A DNA stretch of 8,273 bases, taken from the NCBI GenBank assembly GCA_023415715.1, contig JAEZJP010000170.1:1-8273 (forward strand), read 5' to 3'. This DNA is from Bacillota bacterium. GTDB taxonomy: Bacteria > Bacillota > Clostridia > Christensenellales > Aristaeellaceae. The notes beneath the pieces were generated by a model that made no database searches, was not told where the DNA came from, and saw nothing but the letters and a program-made list of their open reading frames with translations. The position numbers and the translations under genes are program-made. Shown piece after piece: positions 1 through 6,434 of the stretch. Within the stretch, counting starts at the first letter, position 1. Every line of letters begins with the position of its first letter.

Positions 1-8
1 CTAAAGTG

Positions 9-17
9 TGCTATAAT
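9..17 (+). promoter_or_regulatory. Extended -10 promoter element of the methyltransferase gene
   Basis: TGCTATAAT is a perfect TGN-TATAAT extended -10 box (TG at 9-10, TATAAT at 12-17). The -35 box would lie before base 1, so it cannot be judged. Transcription would be expected to begin near bases 23-25, about 42 nt before the methyltransferase ATG. An exact consensus hexamer with an extended TG suggests a strong housekeeping sigma-A promoter that may not need a good -35. Confidence 0.75.
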
Positions 18-22
18 CACTA

Positions 23-51
23 CGGGTGTATGAAATAAGGGTATACACCCG
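23..51 (+). repeat. Perfect 9-bp inverted repeat in the leader (operator or 5' hairpin)
   Basis: CGGGTGTAT at 23-31 is exactly complementary to ATACACCCG at 43-51, with an 11-nt spacer. Five of the nine pairs are G-C. The left arm starts at the predicted transcription start, and the right arm ends one base before the ribosome binding site AAGGAGG (53-59). It could be the operator of a dimeric repressor acting at +1, or an RNA stem-loop at the extreme 5' end of the mRNA that stabilises it or tunes translation. No run of T follows, so it is not an intrinsic terminator. The regulator, if any, is not in the window. Confidence 0.6.
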
Positions 52-66
52 CAAGGAGGCACACAA

Positions 67-690
67 ATGCTTTCAAAAGCGGAAAATCATGCCACACTGC
101 CGAAGCCGGCTGTGGCGGTGAAGGGGAGAATGACCCCTGCTATGCATGCACTGGCTCAATGGGCCGCCATTGATGCCGGTGATAAAGTATTGGATATGGC
201 CTGCGGCAACGGAGCACTGCTGAGCATGATCAGCAAGGAGATAGAATGCAGCATATGCGGCATTGCATCCTCCGTGGAGCAGTACCGTTCCGTACGTGCA
301 ATGCTTCCGGATGCCGATATCCTGTTTGCCCAGCCTGAGGACATACCCTGGAAGGAAAACTCCTTCGACGTGGTGATGTGCGGTCTTCCTTTTTATGCTA
401 TGGAAGATCCCGGCAAGGTATTGAAGGAAGCGCTCAGGGTATTGAAGCCCGGCGGGCAGTTTTTGCTGGCTACCACATGGTATCCGGCGCCGCTCCGGCA
501 ATTATACAATTGCTTTTCAGGCCATTGGGAGGATGATTTGCAGTCTCCCGTTCTGTACGGCAAGCATGAAATGCTGGCTACGCTGGATGCAGTTGGTTTC
601 CACAACGTCACCTGGCGGGCAGCCGATATGCGTGTGGGCATCACCATCGGCTGGAAGAAACCGAACAAAAAGGACAAGCCCGAGGAGTAA
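67..690 (+). CDS. Class I SAM-dependent methyltransferase (Methyltransf_11 type)
   Basis: This 207-residue protein is a probable cytoplasmic enzyme transferring a methyl group from S-adenosylmethionine to an unknown acceptor. The fold is recognisable from motif I VLDMACGNG (41-49), the acidic loop AQPEDIPW before strand 4 with SFDVVMC (residues about 88-105), and LRVLKPGGQFLLAT (123-136), as in UbiE/Methyltransf_11 proteins. The usual acidic residue at the end of strand 2, which holds the ribose of SAM, appears to be Ala67 in GIASS. No signal peptide or membrane segment is seen. The ATG has an ideal AAGGAGG site 7 nt upstream. The gene has its own promoter and is followed by a terminator, so it is probably monocistronic. 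The substrate cannot be told from sequence; small molecule, tRNA or protein are all possible. Confidence 0.85.
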   Translation: MLSKAENHATLPKPAVAVKGRMTPAMHALAQWAAIDAGDKVLDMACGNGALLSMISKEIECSICGIASSVEQYRSVRAMLPDADILFAQPEDIPWKENSFDVVMCGLPFYAMEDPGKVLKEALRVLKPGGQFLLATTWYPAPLRQLYNCFSGHWEDDLQSPVLYGKHEMLATLDAVGFHNVTWRAADMRVGITIGWKKPNKKDKPEE

Positions 691-704
691 AAACCATAAG
701 ACGC

Positions 705-734
705 AGCCTCCCGACAAAAACGGGAGGCTTTTTT
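705..734 (+). terminator. Intrinsic terminator after the methyltransferase gene
   Basis: AGCCTCCCG (705-713) pairs perfectly with CGGGAGGCT (721-729) around a 7-nt ACAAAAA loop, and a run of six T follows (729-734). The stop codon of the methyltransferase lies 15 nt upstream. This is a textbook Rho-independent terminator. It separates the methyltransferase from the radical SAM-miaB-mutS operon downstream. Confidence 0.93.
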
Positions 735-754
735 CATCTTTTTAATGATACCAG

Positions 755-783
755 TTGACCACCGGGCGGCTTCATGGTACAGT
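755..783 (+). promoter_or_regulatory. Sigma-A-type promoter of the radical SAM/rng/miaB operon
   Basis: TTGACC (755-760, five of six matches to the -35 consensus) is separated by 17 bp from TACAGT (778-783, four of six to TATAAT). The -10 is preceded by TG at 775-776, making it an extended -10. Transcription should start near 789-791, giving a leader of about 26 nt to the TTG codon at 816. The -10 region overlaps the ATG at 774, so that ATG would not be on this transcript. No other good promoter is seen between the terminator at 734 and the gene. Confidence 0.65.
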
Positions 784-802
784 TAAAGTCGTATTATCGC
801 TT

Positions 803-808
803 AGGAGG
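803..808 (+). promoter_or_regulatory. Ribosome binding site that fixes a TTG start at 816
   Basis: AGGAGG at 803-808 lies 7 nt before TTG at 816-818, which is ideal spacing. The only upstream in-frame ATG (774) has no Shine-Dalgarno sequence before it and overlaps the -10 box. The site therefore decides the start of the radical SAM gene. Confidence 0.8.
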
Positions 809-815
809 AACCCTT

Positions 816-2651
816 TTGCAGCTTAAGATCGAAGCACTTTTGGACAAAGTGCAAAAGCCTGCCCGCTATACTGGCGGTGAGATGAATTCAGCTATTAAAC
901 CCTGGGCTGACGCCGATGTGACGTTTGCCTTTTGTTTTCCCGATACGTATGAAGTCGCCATGTCCCACCTTGGCATGAAAATACTCTATGCCATCATCAA
1001 CAGCCAGCCTTATGCCCTTTGTGAGCGTGTATGTATGCCTTGGGTGGACATGCTTGCCCTTATGAAGGAAAACAGCGTACCTTTGTTTTCCCTGGAAACA
1101 AGAACGCCTCTGAACGCATTTGATATCGTAGGTTTCACGCTCCAGTATGAAATGAGCTATACGAATATACTGGAGATGCTGTCGCTTGGGCGTGTGCCTG
1201 TTTTGTCACGGGACAGGGGAATAGACGATCCGCTTGTCATCGCCGGCGGGCCATGCGCCTTCAATCCAGAGCCTTTGCACGCCTTTATAGATGCATTTGT
1301 TTTAGGGGACGGGGAAGAGGCTACGCTTGAGGTTCTGCAAACCGTCCGTGATTGGAAGAAAGGCGGGGCCGGCCGAAAGGAACTGCTTTCGAAGCTTGCG
1401 CAGATTCCGGGTATATACGTTCCCGCTCTGTACGATGTTTCCTGGAATACGGACGGTACGCTTTCCTCTTTTAAACCGAATTGTGAAGACGCTCCGGCGA
1501 AAATTCAAAAGCGCGTTGTGCTTGACCTGGATAAAGCCTTTTATCCGGAAAGCATTCCCGTGCCTTATACGGAAATCGTTCATGACAGGATCATGCTGGA
1601 GATCATGCGCGGCTGCACCCGTGGCTGCCGCTTTTGCCAGGCGGGCATGCTTTACCGTCCGGTAAGGGAACGCAGCCTTGAAAAGCTGCTTCATCTGGCC
1701 GAACAACTGGAAAACAGTACGGGTTATGAAGAAATTTCCCTGTCCAGCCTATCAAGCGGCGATTATTCCTGCCTGCCTGAACTGGCCAAAGAGTTGATGC
1801 AGAAATTTGCGGATAGGAGAGTAGCCATCTCCTTGCCTTCGCTGCGCATTGACAGCATTGTGAAAGAATCGCTTGCCCAAACACAGAAGGTACACAAGTC
1901 CGGTTTGACCTTTGCTCCGGAAGCCGGTACCCAGCGCTTGCGGGATGTAATCAACAAAGGCGTGACCAGGGAGGACCTGCTGCGCACCGTTTCCGATGCG
2001 TTTGAGGGCGGCTGGAGCACCATCAAGCTATATTTTATGATCGGCCTGCCAACAGAAACAAACGAAGATTTGAATGGCATCGGTGAACTTGCTCAAAGCG
2101 TGGTCAGCGCCTATTTTGCGCTGCCCAGAGAAAAGCGGGCCAAGGGACTGAGCGTGAATTGCAGCGCTTCGAGCTTCGTGCCCAAGCCTTTTACGCCATT
2201 CCAGTGGGCAGGGCAGGATACGCTTGAAAAAATCAAGGAAAAACAGGCCTATCTCCGTAAGGTACTTAACATCCGCGGTGTGGCCTTCAACTGGCATGAC
2301 CCGGAGGTGAGCTTTCTGGAAGCCTGCTTTGCCAGAGGTGACAGGAGAATGGCCGATGTGCTGTATGAAGCATGGCACTTGGGCTGTATCCTGGATGGCT
2401 GGACGGAGCAATTCCATTACGATTTGTGGATCAAGGCATTTGAAAACTGCGGCATTGACCCTGCCTTTTATGCCAATAGGGAGCGTGCCAAGGATGAATT
2501 GCTGCCTTGGGATTTTATTGATGCCGGCATCACAAAAAAGTTCCTTTGGCATGAAAACGAAAAATCCATGCAGGCGCAAACCACTTCCGATTGCAGACTG
2601 GGCTGCCAAGGCTGCGGCCTTACGCGCTTTGAGGGGGTATGCAAGCCATGA
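816..2651 (+). CDS. TIGR03960 family B12-binding-like radical SAM protein (function unknown)
   Basis: This protein of 611 residues from the TTG start is a cytoplasmic radical SAM enzyme of unknown reaction. The N-terminal part (about 1-240) is a B12-binding-like Rossmann domain, with KPARYTGGE near the start and GGPCAFNPEP at 144-153. The radical SAM core carries the Fe4S4 motif CTRGCRFC (Cys267, Cys271, Cys274) and the family hallmark GLTFAPEAGTQRLRDVINKG. The tail has a further CRLGCQGC motif (Cys593, Cys597, Cys600) plus Cys609, which may bind a second metal centre. The TTG start is chosen because AGGAGG sits 7 nt upstream, the family begins just before this point, and a longer reading from ATG 774 would run through the promoter. 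The stop overlaps the next start (ATGA), so the two proteins are probably made together. Family assignment is firm; substrate and B12 use are unknown. Confidence 0.9.
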   Translation: MQLKIEALLDKVQKPARYTGGEMNSAIKPWADADVTFAFCFPDTYEVAMSHLGMKILYAIINSQPYALCERVCMPWVDMLALMKENSVPLFSLETRTPLNAFDIVGFTLQYEMSYTNILEMLSLGRVPVLSRDRGIDDPLVIAGGPCAFNPEPLHAFIDAFVLGDGEEATLEVLQTVRDWKKGGAGRKELLSKLAQIPGIYVPALYDVSWNTDGTLSSFKPNCEDAPAKIQKRVVLDLDKAFYPESIPVPYTEIVHDRIMLEIMRGCTRGCRFCQAGMLYRPVRERSLEKLLHLAEQLENSTGYEEISLSSLSSGDYSCLPELAKELMQKFADRRVAISLPSLRIDSIVKESLAQTQKVHKSGLTFAPEAGTQRLRDVINKGVTREDLLRTVSDAFEGGWSTIKLYFMIGLPTETNEDLNGIGELAQSVVSAYFALPREKRAKGLSVNCSASSFVPKPFTPFQWAGQDTLEKIKEKQAYLRKVLNIRGVAFNWHDPEVSFLEACFARGDRRMADVLYEAWHLGCILDGWTEQFHYDLWIKAFENCGIDPAFYANRERAKDELLPWDFIDAGITKKFLWHENEKSMQAQTTSDCRLGCQGCGLTRFEGVCKP

Positions 2652-3328
2652 GGATGCTGGTAGTGTTTGAAAAGGGAGAACCCTTGCGCCATATCGGTCA
2701 TCTTGACCTGATGCGCGCCATGCAGCGGATACTTCGCCGTACCGGCCTTCCGGTAGCTTACAGTCAGGGCTTCAACCCCCACATGCTGGTGAACTTTGCC
2801 GCTCCGCTGTCCGTAGGTGCGTCCGGCCTTCGGGAGATCATGGATGTGGCCCTTGCATCGGAAGTGGCAGAAGAAGTTTTTCTTTCAAAACTAAATTCTG
2901 CTTTGCCCCCCGCCTTGAAAGCCGTAGCGGCAATGGCTGTTTTGGATACATATCCTGCGCCCATGTCAAGGCTGTTTGCTGCAACGTATGAGATGAAAAT
3001 AGATAACCCGGCTGGGGAATCTTTGGCACAGGCCATTCCCGGCTTTTTGAAAAAAAGCGAGATCCCCGCCATGCGCAAAACAAAAAGCGGTGAAAAACCC
3101 TGTGACATAAGGCCGATGATTTATATGCTGACGGCTTTGCAGGCGGGGGACGGTTATGTGCTTACCGCCACGCTGGCGTTAAGGGAGGAAGCCACCTGCA
3201 AACCCGACATGCTGCTGTACGCGCTTTCAGACTCCTTAAGCGTTCCATTCCCTTCCTATTCGCTGGTACGGACATGCCTTTTGGGCAAAGGCCCGGATGG
3301 AGAGCTCACCCCCCTGGAAAGCCTGTGA
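2648..3328 (+). CDS. TIGR03936/DUF2344 radical SAM-associated protein
   Basis: This 226-residue protein belongs to the family found next to, or fused to, TIGR03960 radical SAM proteins in many Clostridia and relatives. Recognisable family blocks are RHIGHLDLMRAMQR (14-27), the YSQGFNPH block (38-45) and FAAPLSVGASG just after it. No cysteine cluster, signal peptide or membrane segment is seen, so it is probably a soluble partner or substrate-binding subunit of the upstream enzyme. The start at 2648 makes a classic ATGA overlap with the upstream stop and lies 10 nt after GAGGGGG (2631-2637). An in-frame ATG at 2639 is only 1 nt from that site and is less likely. The biochemical role is not established, and calling it a partner is inference from coupling and family co-occurrence. 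Confidence 0.88.
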   Translation: MRMLVVFEKGEPLRHIGHLDLMRAMQRILRRTGLPVAYSQGFNPHMLVNFAAPLSVGASGLREIMDVALASEVAEEVFLSKLNSALPPALKAVAAMAVLDTYPAPMSRLFAATYEMKIDNPAGESLAQAIPGFLKKSEIPAMRKTKSGEKPCDIRPMIYMLTALQAGDGYVLTATLALREEATCKPDMLLYALSDSLSVPFPSYSLVRTCLLGKGPDGELTPLESL

Positions 3329-3339
3329 AAGGAACGCCT

Positions 3340-4554
3340 ATGCGCGAAATCATACTCTTTGAGGAGAACAAACGCTGCCATACAGCCTTGCTGGAAGACG
3401 GCGAGGTTTGCGAATACTACGTATATGAGAGGGAAAAGGCTTCCTCTCTTGCAAACGCTATTTTCAAAGGCCGGGTGGAGCGGATTGTTCCGGGCATGGA
3501 CGCGGCCTTTGTGAACCTGGGCCTCGAAAAAAACGGCTTTCTTCCCCTGAAGGAAGCGCCGGGCTTTGCGGATCAAAGAAAAGCCCAGCCTTCGCTGCAA
3601 ACGGGCCAGGAGATTATGGTTCAGGTGAAGAAGGATCCGGTGGGGGAAAAAGGCGCCTATCTTACAAGAGACATTACATTTCCCGGCACATTTGTGGTCT
3701 TTTTGCCGCTTGACACGTTTGTAGGCGTTTCCCAGCGTGTAAAAAACGAATCGGAACGTGAAATTCTGCTAAGCCTTGGCCGGGAGTTTGCGCCTTCTGG
3801 TACTGGGCTTGTGATGCGTTCCTCCGCGCTGAACGCCTGCCGGGAGGATATCCTTAAGGAGATTGCGTCTTTACAGGAAGCATGGCAGGAAGTACAGAAG
3901 TCGTACCCTCAAAAAAATGCTCCCCGGATTTTATATGAAAACCTGGCTCCTTTTGACGAATTATTAAGGGACTACCCTTCCCATGATATCGGAAGAATCG
4001 TTACCAACGTAAAGGAGCTTTCTCCTACCGGCGTTGAGGTATCCCGTGTTCCCGATGGTGACCTATTAAGCACATTCGGCATCCTTACTCAGGTAGAAAA
4101 GGCACTTCACCGCAAGGTCTGGCTCAAAAGCGGCGGATATCTCATATTTGACTTATGCGAAGCCATGACCGTGATCGATGTGAACACTGGGAAATTCACA
4201 GGAAAAAAGCTGCTGGAGGATACGATTTTTACCTTGAACAAGGAATCCTGCCATGAAATCGCAAGGCAGGTCCGGCTTCGCGGTTTGGGCGGCATTCTTC
4301 TGATAGATTTCATTGATATGCAGGAGGAACACCACCGGCAGGAGGTTCTTGATACGTTAAAAACGGAACTCAGCCGCGACCGGGTGAAAACCGTGGTTCA
4401 CGGCTATACAACTCTTGGGCTGGTGGAATGTACACGAAAAAAATCAAAAGCGCCACTGCACCTTTTATTGTCATCTTCCTGTCCACATTGTGCGGGAAGC
4501 GGCCGGGTGCGCGTAAAGGACGGACAGGAAAGGGAGGATTTCCCCAATGGGTGA
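3340..4554 (+). CDS. rng: RNase E/G family endoribonuclease (RNase G type)
   Basis: This 404-residue single-strand-specific endoribonuclease acts in rRNA maturation and mRNA decay. An N-terminal S1 RNA-binding region (about 35-115) contains FKGRVERIVPGMDAAFVNLG. The 5'-phosphate sensor shows Arg160-Ser161 where E. coli RNase E has Arg169-Thr170. The catalytic Mg2+-binding aspartates are Asp280 (VIDVNTGK) and Asp323 (LLIDFIDM), spaced 43 residues as in E. coli. The zinc-link is Cys381-Pro-His-Cys384, 58 residues after the second aspartate, again as in E. coli. Only 20 residues follow Cys384, so the small C-terminal domain of RNase E/G is missing. ATG 3340 is chosen because homologues begin there and AAAGGA lies 6 nt upstream; the in-frame ATG at 3274 falls inside the previous gene. 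The end overlaps miaB by 8 nt, suggesting translational coupling. Confidence 0.92.
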   Translation: MREIILFEENKRCHTALLEDGEVCEYYVYEREKASSLANAIFKGRVERIVPGMDAAFVNLGLEKNGFLPLKEAPGFADQRKAQPSLQTGQEIMVQVKKDPVGEKGAYLTRDITFPGTFVVFLPLDTFVGVSQRVKNESEREILLSLGREFAPSGTGLVMRSSALNACREDILKEIASLQEAWQEVQKSYPQKNAPRILYENLAPFDELLRDYPSHDIGRIVTNVKELSPTGVEVSRVPDGDLLSTFGILTQVEKALHRKVWLKSGGYLIFDLCEAMTVIDVNTGKFTGKKLLEDTIFTLNKESCHEIARQVRLRGLGGILLIDFIDMQEEHHRQEVLDTLKTELSRDRVKTVVHGYTTLGLVECTRKKSKAPLHLLLSSSCPHCAGSGRVRVKDGQEREDFPNG

Positions 4555-5968
4555 AAGGAAACCGGTGTTTGTAGCACCGGAGGAAATAGAGCAGCAAAAC
4601 AGATTTATGAGCCTTATACGGGAGCACCCTTATAGGCCCAAGTCGTATCACATCATTACGTTCGGCTGCCAGATGAATATGCACGACAGCGAAAAGCTGG
4701 CGGGTATGCTGCAATCTATGGGCATTCCTGAATCGCCCACAAAGGAAGAGGCCGGATTCGTACTGTATAACACATGCTGCGTGCGCGATAATGCGGAGCG
4801 CCGGGCGCTAGGGAATGTGATCTGGCTCAAGGAGTTGAAGAAGAAAAATCCAAAACTGCTCATAGGTGTATGCGGCTGCATGATCCAGCAGCAGGGCATG
4901 GCCGATAAACTGCTGAACCAGTACAAGTTTGTCGATATCGCCTTTGGTACGCATAACCTGCACCGCTTTCCTGAGATTTTATATAAAGAACTGGAAATCT
5001 CAAAACCTGTGGTGGAAGTATGCTTCCAGGAGGATCTGATCGCGGAGGACATACCTATCCGGCGCCCGACGCCCTATCAAGCCTATATCACCATCATGTA
5101 CGGCTGCAACAACTTCTGCTCCTTCTGCATCGTGCCTTATGTGCGGGGCCGGGAGCGCTCCAGAAGCCCGGAAAGCATCCTTTCAGAAGCACAAAAGCTG
5201 TACGACGGCGGTGTGAAGGAGATCATGCTGCTGGGGCAAAATGTGAACTCGTATGGCGGCGGCCTTGATGAAGCTATGAGCTTTCCCAAGCTTCTCGCGG
5301 AATTGGACCAAATCGGTATCCCACGCATCCGCTTCATGACCTCCCATCCTAAGGATCTTTCCGATGAGCTGATCCATGTGATGGCACAAGGCAAGCATAT
5401 CTGCCCGCATTTTCACCTTCCGGTGCAATCGGGCAATGACGAGATTTTGAAAGCCATGAACCGGCGCTATACCAGGGATCAATACATGCGCCGTGTGGAA
5501 GAATTGCGAATAGCCGTGCCGGGCATCGGCATCACCACCGATCTGATCGTGGGATTCCCCGGCGAAACGGAATCGCAGTTTTTGGACACCATGTCCCTTG
5601 TGAGGGAGGTACGCTATGATGCCGCCTTTACCTTCATTTATTCCCCCCGTGAGGGAACAAGCGCGGCTAAAATGGAAGGCCGTATTCCAACCGAAGTGGC
5701 CTCGGATAGAATCAAAAGGCTGATTGAAGCCCAGGAAGAAATCACGGCCCAAATCCACCAGGAGCTGATTGGGCAAAAAGAACAAGTGCTGGTGGAAAGC
5801 CTGTCCAAGCGGGATTTTCAGCAGGTATCCGGCAAAGGAATGCGGAATATTACCATCAGTTTTCCCGGGTCGGAAGAAGACATAGGGAAAATTATTCCCG
5901 TAACCATTACTTCCTCCGGCGTCAGCACGCTCAGGGGAGAACGAATTGTTGAAGGAGAAGAATCATGA
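4547..5968 (+). CDS. miaB: tRNA-2-methylthio-N6-dimethylallyladenosine synthase MiaB
   Basis: This 473-residue radical SAM methylthiotransferase converts i6A37 to ms2i6A37 in tRNAs that read UNN codons, stabilising codon-anticodon pairing. After a short N-terminal extension typical of Firmicutes, the MTTase N-terminal domain supplies Cys41 (TFGCQMN), Cys77 (NTC) and Cys111 (GCM) for the auxiliary Fe4S4 cluster. The radical SAM cluster is Cys187, Cys191 and Cys194 in YGCNNFCSFCIVPYVRGR, which is the MiaB rather than RimO or MtaB signature. A TRAM RNA-binding domain occupies about 405-467. All six cluster cysteines are present. ATG 4547 has GGGAGG (4532-4537) 9 nt upstream, inside the end of rng. 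MiaA, which makes the i6A substrate, is not in the window but often lies downstream of mutS-mutL. Confidence 0.97.
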   Translation: MGERKPVFVAPEEIEQQNRFMSLIREHPYRPKSYHIITFGCQMNMHDSEKLAGMLQSMGIPESPTKEEAGFVLYNTCCVRDNAERRALGNVIWLKELKKKNPKLLIGVCGCMIQQQGMADKLLNQYKFVDIAFGTHNLHRFPEILYKELEISKPVVEVCFQEDLIAEDIPIRRPTPYQAYITIMYGCNNFCSFCIVPYVRGRERSRSPESILSEAQKLYDGGVKEIMLLGQNVNSYGGGLDEAMSFPKLLAELDQIGIPRIRFMTSHPKDLSDELIHVMAQGKHICPHFHLPVQSGNDEILKAMNRRYTRDQYMRRVEELRIAVPGIGITTDLIVGFPGETESQFLDTMSLVREVRYDAAFTFIYSPREGTSAAKMEGRIPTEVASDRIKRLIEAQEEITAQIHQELIGQKEQVLVESLSKRDFQQVSGKGMRNITISFPGSEEDIGKIIPVTITSSGVSTLRGERIVEGEES

Positions 5969-6366
5969 AAAATGTACTGGAACAGGCCGAGCAATTGGCT
6001 GAGTCCATTTTGGACAGTGATGAATTTATCCGCATGCGCCTGGCTGAACAAGCAGTTACCAAAGATGAGGAAGCCTCACGTCTGATATCCGATTTTATTG
6101 AAAAGCGCAACCGGGTGGAAAATATGCTTGCGGAAAACAATCTTGATAAGGGTGAATTGACCGCGGCGGGGGATGAAATGGATGCGGCGCAGAAGAAAAT
6201 GAATAACTTCCCTATGATTCAAGCCATGCAGTCCGCACGGTCCGAATTTACGAACATGATGAATAAGGTCAATGCCTTGATTCGGTTTGTAGTGACGGGG
6301 GAAACAGAACAGCCCAAAAGTGGATGTTCCGGCTCCTGCGAAGGCTGCAGCGGCTGCGAGCAGTGA
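5965..6366 (+). CDS. YlbF/YmcA (Ric) family protein with cysteine-rich tail
   Basis: This 133-residue protein is mostly helical, with a DUF964/Com_YlbF domain from about 1 to 112. Pieces such as LAESILDSDEF and NFPMIQAMQSARSEF match the family pattern. The tail GCSGSCEGCSGC places Cys121, Cys125, Cys128 and Cys131 as likely Fe-S ligands. In B. subtilis, YlbF, YmcA and YaaT (RicF, RicA, RicT) form a cytoplasmic Fe4S4-containing complex that aids RNase Y in mRNA maturation and affects competence, biofilm and sporulation. Position directly after miaB and before mutS matches ymcA (ricA), while the glycine- and cysteine-rich tail is more like YlbF, so I give no symbol. The start forms an ATGA overlap with the miaB stop, with AAGGAG (5952-5957) 7 nt upstream. 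Confidence 0.87.
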   Translation: MKNVLEQAEQLAESILDSDEFIRMRLAEQAVTKDEEASRLISDFIEKRNRVENMLAENNLDKGELTAAGDEMDAAQKKMNNFPMIQAMQSARSEFTNMMNKVNALIRFVVTGETEQPKSGCSGSCEGCSGCEQ

Positions 6367-6434
6367 TTTAAAGTTACTGAAGTCTGTTATTTGCGTACCA
6401 AAGTCTTCTTATCGGATACTTAGGAGGCGGCAGA

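Noticed and set aside
30..38. Two-codon leader reading frame ATG AAA TAA in the methyltransferase leader
   Set aside because: No Shine-Dalgarno sequence precedes it and it falls in the hairpin; chance occurrence is likely.
774..815. N-terminal extension of the radical SAM protein from ATG 774
   Set aside because: It has no ribosome binding site, overlaps the -10 box of the predicted promoter, and adds residues before the point where family members begin. TTG 816 has an ideal AGGAGG.
2028..2609. 193-codon antisense open frame within the radical SAM gene
   Set aside because: It is a shadow of a strongly conserved coding frame and its product resembles nothing I recognise.
3274..3339. Longer RNase G start at ATG 3274
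   Set aside because: It lies inside the TIGR03936 gene, encodes residues unlike any RNase E/G N-terminus, and lacks a good ribosome binding site. MREIILFEE from 3340 fits the family.
6361..6379. Small hairpin CAGTGA/TTACTG after the YlbF-family gene as a terminator
   Set aside because: The stem is six pairs including one wobble, and no T run follows, so it is too weak to be called a terminator.
6391..6420. Possible promoter TTGCGT-N18-GATACT before mutS
   Set aside because: Only 3 and 4 of 6 consensus matches, and the start would fall on or just beside the mutS ribosome binding site, leaving almost no leader.
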